64,000 nt of DNA from Micromonospora profundi (lineage in GTDB: Bacteria > Actinomycetota > Actinomycetes > Mycobacteriales > Micromonosporaceae): NCBI RefSeq assembly GCF_011927785.1, contig NZ_JAATJK010000001.1:3286001-3350000 (forward strand), read 5' to 3'. This document shows positions 58,315 to 64,000 of the stretch, one piece after another. The translations under genes and the position numbers were made by a program. Under the pieces are notes generated by a model that made no database searches, was not told the DNA's origin, and worked only from the letters and a program-made list of their open reading frames with translations. Each line of letters begins with the position of its first letter. Position 1 is the first letter of the stretch.

Positions 58315-60414
58315 GTGAAGGCATCGGAAACCAAGTTGCTGGACCTGCTCGCCAAGGGCAGCCAGTTCGTCATCCCCATCTACCAGCGCACCTACTCTTG
58401 GGCGCAGTCGGAGTGCGCACAACTGTGGGATGACATCGTCAGGGCGGGAACCGACGACAACCTCAACGCCCACTTCATCGGCTCGATCGTGCACGTCGAG
58501 AAGGGCCTGTCGAACCTCACCTCGCAGGAGCCGAACCTCGTCATCGACGGCCAGCAGCGCCTGACCACGGTCACGCTGCTGGTCGCCGCGCTCGCCGAGG
58601 CCCTCGGCCGGCTTCCCGAGCAGAACCGTGAGCCACTCGACGGGTTCTCGCCGAAGAAGCTGCGCAACCGGTACCTCGTCAACAACGACGAGGAAGGTGA
58701 TCGCTACTTCAAGCTGCTGCTGTCGCAGACCGACCGCGACACCCTCAAGGCCATCGTCGGTGGTGCCCAGCTCCCCAAGCACCGCTCTGAGCGCATCGAG
58801 AGCAACCATGCCTACTTTCAAGGCCGACTGGGATCTCAGGGAACCGACTACGGAGCCATCTGTCGGGGTCTGGCCAAGCTGGTCGTCGTGGACATCCGGC
58901 TAGACCGCTCCCAAGACAACCCGCAACTGATCTTCGAGTCCATGAACTCCACCGGCCGCAAGCTCTCCCAGGCCGACCTAATCCGCAACTTCGTGCTGAT
59001 GGGCCTCGAGCCGTCCACCCAGGAGCGGTTCTACGCCCAGTACTGGCGCCCCATGGAGAGCGACTTCGGCCAGGCCGCCTACGAAGCCCAATTCGACGAC
59101 TTCGTCCGCCACTACCTCACGGTAGTGACCGGCGAAATCCCCCGACTCGCCGACATTTACGAGGCGTTCAAGGCCTACGCTCGGGCGGCAACCAGCGATA
59201 CCGGCTCGGTGGAGCCCTTGCTCAGTCAGCTCCGGGACTACTCCGGCCGGTACTGCGCGGTGGCGCTCGGGCAGGAAAAGGACAAGCGCCTCGCCGCTGC
59301 CTTCCAGGACCTCCGCGAGATCAAGGCCGACGTGGTCTATCCGCTCCTGCTTGAGGTCTACACCGACTATGAACTCGGCACCCTCACCACCGGAGAGGTG
59401 GCCGAAATCGTCGACCTGTTGACGTCCTACATCTTCCGTCGGGCCGTCTGCCGCGTCCCCACCAACTCGCTCAACACGACATTCGCCACGTTCGGCAAGG
59501 CGCTACGGAAGGAGCGCTACCTCGACAGTGTGAAGGCGCGCTTCCTGTCGATGAAGAGCTACCGCGCCTTCCCCACCGACCCCGAGTTCGCCGAAGCCCT
59601 GAAGACCGCGGACCTCTACCACTTCAAACGCCGCTCCTACTTCCTGCGGCGCCTGGAGAACCACAACCGCAAGGAGGTCGTGACGATCGAGGACTACACG
59701 ATCGAGCACATCCTGCCGCAGAACGAGAAGCTCTCACAAGAGTGGCGTGACGCCCTCGGCGACAACTGGGGCGAGATCCAGGCCCGCTACCTGCACACCC
59801 TCGGCAACCTGACCCTCACCGGATACAACTCCGAGTACAGCGACCATCCCTTCACGGTCAAGCGCGACATGAATGGGGGATTTAAGCACAGCCCTCTGCG
59901 GCTGAACCAAGGGCTCGGCCAGCTCGACACCTGGAACGCAGACACGATCCAGTCCCGCGCAGCACGCCTGGCTGATGCCGCGCTCGACATCTGGCAGATG
60001 CCCGAGCTGCCCCCCCAAGTAATGGCGGAGTTCCAGCAGCCGCGTGCCGAGACGGCGTTCTCCATCGAGGACCACCCGAACCTGCTCCCGCCGGCTCGTC
60101 GGGCGCTATTCGATAAGTTCCGGTCCGAGGTACTGGCGCTCGATCCCACCGTAACCGAGCAGTTCCTCAAGCTGTATGTGGCCTACAAGGTGGAGACCAA
60201 CTTCGTCGACGTCGTCCCGCAGGTCGCCAGGCTCAGGCTCAGCCTCAACCTGCCGTTCGAGTCCCTCCACGACGAGCGTGACCTCGCTTGGGACGTCACC
60301 GGACGGGGCCACTGGGGCAACGGCAACGTCGAGGCCGGCCTCGACGAGAGCAGCGACTTCACCTACATCATGGGCCTGGTGCGTCAGGCCTACGAGTACC
60401 AGATCGCGGAGTGA
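58315..60414 (+). CDS. DUF262/DUF1524 (GmrSD-like) protein, probable modification-dependent nuclease
   Basis: A 699-aa protein from GTG 58315, preceded by GGGAGAGGAGCCGCA. The N-terminal DUF262 ParB/Srx-type NTPase part has QFVIPIYQRTYSWAQSECAQ and the key VIDGQQRLTTVTLL (about 80). The DUF1524 HNH-type nuclease part has IEDYTIEHILPQN (His about 464) and TLGNLTLTGYNSEYSDHPF (Asn region). The last 100 residues (YVAYKVETNFVDVVPQVARL, FTYIMGLVRQAYEYQ) match DUF5655. GmrSD and BrxU proteins of this plan cut DNA carrying modified cytosines, using NTP. It is a stand-alone gene. Confidence 0.85.
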   Translation: MKASETKLLDLLAKGSQFVIPIYQRTYSWAQSECAQLWDDIVRAGTDDNLNAHFIGSIVHVEKGLSNLTSQEPNLVIDGQQRLTTVTLLVAALAEALGRLPEQNREPLDGFSPKKLRNRYLVNNDEEGDRYFKLLLSQTDRDTLKAIVGGAQLPKHRSERIESNHAYFQGRLGSQGTDYGAICRGLAKLVVVDIRLDRSQDNPQLIFESMNSTGRKLSQADLIRNFVLMGLEPSTQERFYAQYWRPMESDFGQAAYEAQFDDFVRHYLTVVTGEIPRLADIYEAFKAYARAATSDTGSVEPLLSQLRDYSGRYCAVALGQEKDKRLAAAFQDLREIKADVVYPLLLEVYTDYELGTLTTGEVAEIVDLLTSYIFRRAVCRVPTNSLNTTFATFGKALRKERYLDSVKARFLSMKSYRAFPTDPEFAEALKTADLYHFKRRSYFLRRLENHNRKEVVTIEDYTIEHILPQNEKLSQEWRDALGDNWGEIQARYLHTLGNLTLTGYNSEYSDHPFTVKRDMNGGFKHSPLRLNQGLGQLDTWNADTIQSRAARLADAALDIWQMPELPPQVMAEFQQPRAETAFSIEDHPNLLPPARRALFDKFRSEVLALDPTVTEQFLKLYVAYKVETNFVDVVPQVARLRLSLNLPFESLHDERDLAWDVTGRGHWGNGNVEAGLDESSDFTYIMGLVRQAYEYQIAE

Positions 60415-60514
60415 GCGGTTCGGTCAGCTAGTTGGCCTGAGGGGCTGCTGCTGAGAAGGGCAGGGTTTCCCCTCGTCGGATAGGTGGGTCCCCAGTCGCA
60501 GAGTTCGCTCGGCT

Positions 60515-60725
60515 GTGGGCCGATGTGTTGTGCGAGGCGCGAAAGCCTACGAGCTCGCGAAGCAGGGGCTCAACGCGCCAGCCCTCGTCCTGGTTGGCGC
60601 AAGCGACCCCTGGCCACTCGCCAACAGGTGGTGGCCGCCGCCATCCCGGACGCCCACTGGCACGTGGTCAGCGGGCGGCCACTTCGCGGCGCTTGCCCCC
60701 GCCTACACCCACGGCCCTGCTTGAA
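60515..60725 (+). pseudogene. Alpha/beta-hydrolase C-terminal remnant
   Basis: The frame reads LNAPALVLVGASDPWPLA, shifts by one base, continues QQVVAAAIPDAHWHVVSG, shifts again to GGHFAALAPAYTHGPA. V-L-V-G-x-x-D-P and G-G-H-F-A-A are the acid and His regions of alpha/beta-hydrolases. The nucleophile half is missing. The rest of 60415-60768 holds nothing recognisable. Confidence 0.4.
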
Positions 60726-60768
60726 ATCCTCGGCGCGGCAAGCTGATGCGCGTCCGTTTCATCTGCGG

Positions 60769-63075
60769 TCAGCCGCGGGCTCCCTCGCGGCCGATGAACT
60801 CACTCAGCGGCGCCTTTCGGAATCCAGGATGGCCGGCGAACGCTGCCCACGTCGCATCGCGCGCTGGCTGATGATCGCTCGCCACATACACGCGGCACCC
60901 GGCCCGCAGCAGCGCGTGGGTCTCGACCTGGACGTCGATCCCGTACGGGCACCGATCGACCGTGTGGGCGGGTGCGTCCGTAAGGACGAGGATGACCTGA
61001 GGTCCCAGATCGTCGACCAACTCCCGGCACCGCTGCATCGCGTCCTCCAGCGCCTCCTCCACGTCGCCGCCGTGGCCGGATGGCGCCACCGCCACGGCCT
61101 CAAGCAACGCCGCCATCGTCGGGGCGGGCCCGAACTTGCGAACCAGGAAGGGCTCGGGGTAGCCGTGATCGCTGTACAGCACGGCTCGGATCTGGTCGAA
61201 CGACGACCACTCGGCGGCTCCGAGCCGCGCCAGCGCCGAGGTCAGGTACGTGTGCATGCTGGCTGTCACATCGATCACTAGCACGAGTCCGCGCGGTTCA
61301 GGCGGCGCGGCCACCCGGTGCTCGGCGGCGCCCAGTGACAGCGCCCAACTGACCGACGCACCGAACTCCGGCGGCACATTGCCCGGCCGGAACTGGCCGG
61401 CCAGATGCATCCGGGTCCAGAAATCACCGCGATTCACCTCCGGCTGCTGCCGGGGCTTGATGTCACAGTGGTTGCACACCCACGTAGCCCTCGGTCGAAG
61501 GCCGTTGGCGTATCGTAGCGCCACGCCGATCGGCGTCTTGTCATTCGGGTCCGGCATGCCGTCCGACAGGGGACGGACCCGGCCGAGCCGCATCTCGTAC
61601 TGGTCTTTCGCTTCGACGACGAGAAGGTCGCGCCGGTGGTCGCCGGGGGTCGAAACGGCGACGTCAGGCGTCAACTCCACGCCGCCGGCCACGCGGGCAG
61701 GTTCTCGCCACACCTCCAAATGCGCGGCCGGCGTCGCGCCATGCCGCAGCATGCCGACGGGGCGATCTGTTCGGCCCTCGGACAGGCGCCATACGTCGCC
61801 GTCCTGAAGCAGTCCCGGCAGCTCGACGATCCAGCCGGCGTGCTCGGCCGCATCGAGCGTGGCGCACAGCACCCAAACCTCGTACAGCAAGCTCCGGTTT
61901 TGCCACAGTGGCAGGTTGAGGTACTCCTGGACGGCCCGGTGGAGGACCTCGACGCTCATCGAGCCGGTCTTGCGGAAGACCCGCCGTTGCAACCATTCGC
62001 TGGCCTCGTCGCAGGCGGTCCGCAGCTGGTTAAGCCACGTGGCGAGCGTGTCGGGCGTCGCGAACAGCCGGAGTTCCAGGTCCGCGCGCCTGGCGGTGGG
62101 CCAGTGACCAAGGCGCCACATGGCGATGAAGCCGGCCAGTTCCTCCAAGTTTGATTGTCGCCCACGACCGCTGCCGGGCAGAACAACGGCATCGAGGTGC
62201 TCGTCCAGCCCGATGTCGCTCGGTTCGTTGACGCCGTGCAGATGCTCCGGCGTGGCCGTGGCAACGAGAACACGCTGCCCGGGACGCCCCGCGGGTTCGG
62301 CGGTCGCGACCTGTTGTGGCCACTCGTGAAGCTGCGGGTCGACGTCGGTCAGGCGGAAGACGGGTGCGCGGTCGAGGTTCGCCAGGTGAGCGCGGACCAG
62401 CCGCTCACCGGCCGCGACGAGCGCCTTGCCGGCATTCTCCGCCGCCCCGATGACGGCCAGTGGCCCGGACCAAGCAGGTTCGTGTTCCGCACGCGCCTGC
62501 AACGCAGGCCGGAGCCACGCCAGGTGCAGCAGCGCGTCGGGCAGCCGGAAACCGTCCGCGGAATCAACCGGCCAGGTTCCGTAGAGGCCGCCGCCGTCCC
62601 ACAGGACAAACGACCGGACTGCATCCTCGTCGATCGTGCCGGTCTCTACGGCGCGAACCGTCCGCTCCAACGACCGGATCCGTTCGATGAAGGCCTCACT
62701 AATGGTCACCCCGGCTACGTCCAAGCCGTCGCGCGAAATCCTGAACGTTCGCGGTCCCCCGGTCGTGACGGCGTGCTTCGCCAGCCGCGCGTAGATGTCG
62801 CGGACCATGGCCGTGTACCGGCCACCGCATCGCAGAAGCTCGCTAACGAGGGCGGACAGCGACGGTGCCGACTCGGCGAGCTGCCTGGCGGCGTCGCGGC
62901 GGATCAGCCGCTTCTCGTCGGCCTTTCCCCGTAACGGCCGCGCGATCGCGTCGAGGTCGATGCCGAAGGCGCCAAAGATCTCACCAATTGCTCCCGAATC
63001 CTGCTTCCCGGTGCCGATCTCGAGTCCGTCAACGATCAGCGTCGCAAGATCGCGGCGTGGAACGACGTCCGCCAT
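60769..63075 (-). CDS. PD-(D/E)XK-like and von Willebrand A domain protein
   Basis: A 768-aa protein from ATG 63075 (GAAGGATGTTCGTC upstream). The N-terminal 200 residues are helical (LRCGGRYTAMVRDIYARLAK, TISEAFIERIRSLERTVRAV) and match nothing I know. Around 480-500 the stretch LTPDVAVSTPGDHRRDLLVV-EAKD shows the D-x(n)-E-x-K pattern of PD-(D/E)XK nucleases. The C-terminal 180 residues are a vWA domain, with MIDAS D-x-T-x-S in GLVLVIDVTASMHTYL (about 590) and VILVLTDAPAHTVDRCPYG. A nuclease core with a metal-dependent protein-binding domain suggests a single-protein restriction factor or a partner of an unseen MoxR ATPase. Its place next to other restriction genes supports a defence role, which remains inference. 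Confidence 0.6.
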   Translation of the reverse strand: MADVVPRRDLATLIVDGLEIGTGKQDSGAIGEIFGAFGIDLDAIARPLRGKADEKRLIRRDAARQLAESAPSLSALVSELLRCGGRYTAMVRDIYARLAKHAVTTGGPRTFRISRDGLDVAGVTISEAFIERIRSLERTVRAVETGTIDEDAVRSFVLWDGGGLYGTWPVDSADGFRLPDALLHLAWLRPALQARAEHEPAWSGPLAVIGAAENAGKALVAAGERLVRAHLANLDRAPVFRLTDVDPQLHEWPQQVATAEPAGRPGQRVLVATATPEHLHGVNEPSDIGLDEHLDAVVLPGSGRGRQSNLEELAGFIAMWRLGHWPTARRADLELRLFATPDTLATWLNQLRTACDEASEWLQRRVFRKTGSMSVEVLHRAVQEYLNLPLWQNRSLLYEVWVLCATLDAAEHAGWIVELPGLLQDGDVWRLSEGRTDRPVGMLRHGATPAAHLEVWREPARVAGGVELTPDVAVSTPGDHRRDLLVVEAKDQYEMRLGRVRPLSDGMPDPNDKTPIGVALRYANGLRPRATWVCNHCDIKPRQQPEVNRGDFWTRMHLAGQFRPGNVPPEFGASVSWALSLGAAEHRVAAPPEPRGLVLVIDVTASMHTYLTSALARLGAAEWSSFDQIRAVLYSDHGYPEPFLVRKFGPAPTMAALLEAVAVAPSGHGGDVEEALEDAMQRCRELVDDLGPQVILVLTDAPAHTVDRCPYGIDVQVETHALLRAGCRVYVASDHQPARDATWAAFAGHPGFRKAPLSEFIGREGARG

Positions 63076-63089
63076 GACGAACATCCTTC

Positions 63090-63575
63090 ACGACCGGCGG
63101 TCGTCCGGCTACGCCGTTTCACCGCCCGAAAGTCGCCGGCGAAGTCGATCACTGCTCCACCGAGTTGTTTGTCGACGGCCCAGCGGAAGCCGACGATTCT
63201 CACCTTCCCGGACTGCCTGGTCGAGGGCGCGGCCCCGGCCAGGCAGGTAAGTGCCTCCGGCGTCGGGAAGCGGCCGCAGGCGGCGCCGATCTCAGCCAGA
63301 AGGCGGGCCACGCGGACGATCCCCGCCCGGGCAGGGACGTGAACACTGCCGCGTCGGGATGCTGCAGCAACTGGATCTCAATCTGCTCCTCCAGCACGCT
63401 GATCTGCTCCCGCAGGGCGGTGAGCCCGGCCACCAACGCAGCGGTGACGTGTGCCCAGGCGGTGGCTTGAGGACCGATGTCCAATGATGCCCCTGGGCGT
63501 CGACCTCCGACATCATCCGCAAGACCGAGTACCGACTGCCGCGGTGCTCAATTGCCGATGCCCGAAGTTCCGGCG
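63090..63575 (-). mobile_element. IS110/IS1111-family transposase C-terminal remnant
   Basis: On the minus strand ALVAGLTALREQISVLEEQI and HPDAAVFTSLPGRGSS lead, after a frame change, to VARLLAEIGAACGRFPTPEA, LTCLAGAAPSTRQSGKVRIV and LGGAVIDFAGDFR. The A-P-S-T-R-Q-S-G-K segment is the C-terminal Ser-containing motif of Transposase_20. The N-terminal DEDD domain and the last 80 residues are missing. It is a second, different IS110-type remnant from that at 29064. Confidence 0.6.
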
Positions 63576-63992
63576 TCACCGATCGTCATAGGGCGGCCGG
63601 CGCTCGGATGAGGCGTGACCGGCCCGCATCATCTGTCGCAGGACGGCTACGAACTCCTCGCTCTGGCCGAGCGCCATCCGCCGGAACATCGCGGCACCGC
63701 GTACACGCCGCAGCCGCGAAAGCCGGTGGGTACGATCCCAACGCGAGTGGGTGCGGAACCGTTCCCAGGCGGACTGGCGACTCACCCCGAGGGCATCGGC
63801 AACCTGTTCCCAGGTCATGCCATGGTGGCGGGCCAACTCGACCTCCAACTCAAGTAGCCGCTCGGCCGCAGCCGAAATTTCGGCTGCGGCCGCAATCCAG
63901 TCGGCGAAATCGCTGTCTCCCGGTGTGCCCTGCGACGGCTGCCGCTCCATCGCACTCGCAGCGACTCGGTGCTCGTGAGCAAGATCGGTCAA
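63576..63992 (-). CDS. Helix-turn-helix protein
   Basis: A 138-aa frame ending at TGA 63576. The frame is open to the window edge; TTG 63992 is the first start in view, and the real one may lie beyond, so the gene may be partial. After a helical start (AAAEISAAAERLLELEVELA) it has a sigma-70 region 4-like helix-turn-helix MTWEQVADALGVSRQSAWER, then FRTHSRWDRTHRLSRLRRVR. Small proteins of this kind occur as regulators in actinomycete islands. It lies just upstream of IS110 debris and the vWA gene on the same strand. Confidence 0.6.
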   Translation of the reverse strand: MTDLAHEHRVAASAMERQPSQGTPGDSDFADWIAAAAEISAAAERLLELEVELARHHGMTWEQVADALGVSRQSAWERFRTHSRWDRTHRLSRLRRVRGAAMFRRMALGQSEEFVAVLRQMMRAGHASSERRPPYDDR

Positions 63993-64000
63993 CGCTCCGC

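Overview
The window is high-GC DNA with dense, two-strand gene packing, many GTG starts and 4-nt ATGA/GTGA overlaps. The gene families (LysM-BTAD protein, PadR plus membrane partner, LAL-type LuxR regulator, CHAT/CATRA proteins, pSAM2-like use of tRNA-Pro) point to a filamentous actinomycete, most likely Micromonosporaceae; that assignment is an inference from gene style, not from a marker gene. Almost all of it is accessory DNA. No ribosomal or core metabolic gene was seen.

Region 1 (1-17.6 kb) holds integrative-element style cargo: a partial ParB-like protein, a Cys-rich small protein, a shattered NlpC/P60 gene, two SMI1/KNR4 (SUKH) proteins (one fused to an ADP-ribosylation/crystallin-J1-like domain), a methyltransferase, a divergent pair of a membrane LysM-BTAD regulator and an Hsp70-like ATPase with a multi-pass membrane tail, then a four-gene operon (two SDR oxidoreductases, DUF1097, PQQ-type sugar dehydrogenase) divergent from a TetR regulator, an SDR pseudogene and an ankyrin protein. 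It ends at the 3' end of a tRNA-Gly-like sequence at 17601.

Region 2 (17.6-30.2 kb) is punctuated by three exact copies of the same 43-bp 3' half of a tRNA-Pro(GGG) gene (18231, 20165, 30146), the classic att core of pSAM2-like elements. They bound a 1.9-kb module (PadR plus membrane protein) and a 10-kb module of secreted or surface proteins (PA-IL-like lectin, LPXTG protein, S8 protease with FG-GAP repeats) plus a LuxR-family ATPase regulator. Gene debris (IS481, PPOX, IS110, truncated genes) surrounds the repeats.

Region 3 (30.6-50.4 kb) is the most interesting part: a stacked conflict/defence island. It has a truncated NB-ARC/TPR protein, three TPR-CHAT (caspase-like) proteins, a two-TM macro-domain protein of the type II Thoeris ThsA type, a CATRA-associated small protein overlapping a CATRA protein whose C-terminus is a CAP12/PycTIR-class TIR NADase domain, and then, on the other strand, a Pycsar-like operon: Crp/Fnr regulator, class III pyrimidine-cyclase homologue, P-loop NTPase, unknown coiled protein and PycTM membrane effector. 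The last four genes overlap by 1 to 4 nt. An integrase fragment lies between the two halves.

Region 4 (50.7-64 kb) continues with nucleic-acid-level defence: an unknown protein, a retron (PRTase-wHTH, ncRNA with a perfect 12-bp a1/a2 repeat and a long msd hairpin, reverse transcriptase), an HNH-ATPase fusion, a GmrSD-like DUF262/DUF1524 protein, a PD-(D/E)XK-like protein with a vWA domain, IS110 debris and an HTH protein. The whole 30-64 kb stretch reads as a defence island assembled at an integration hot spot.
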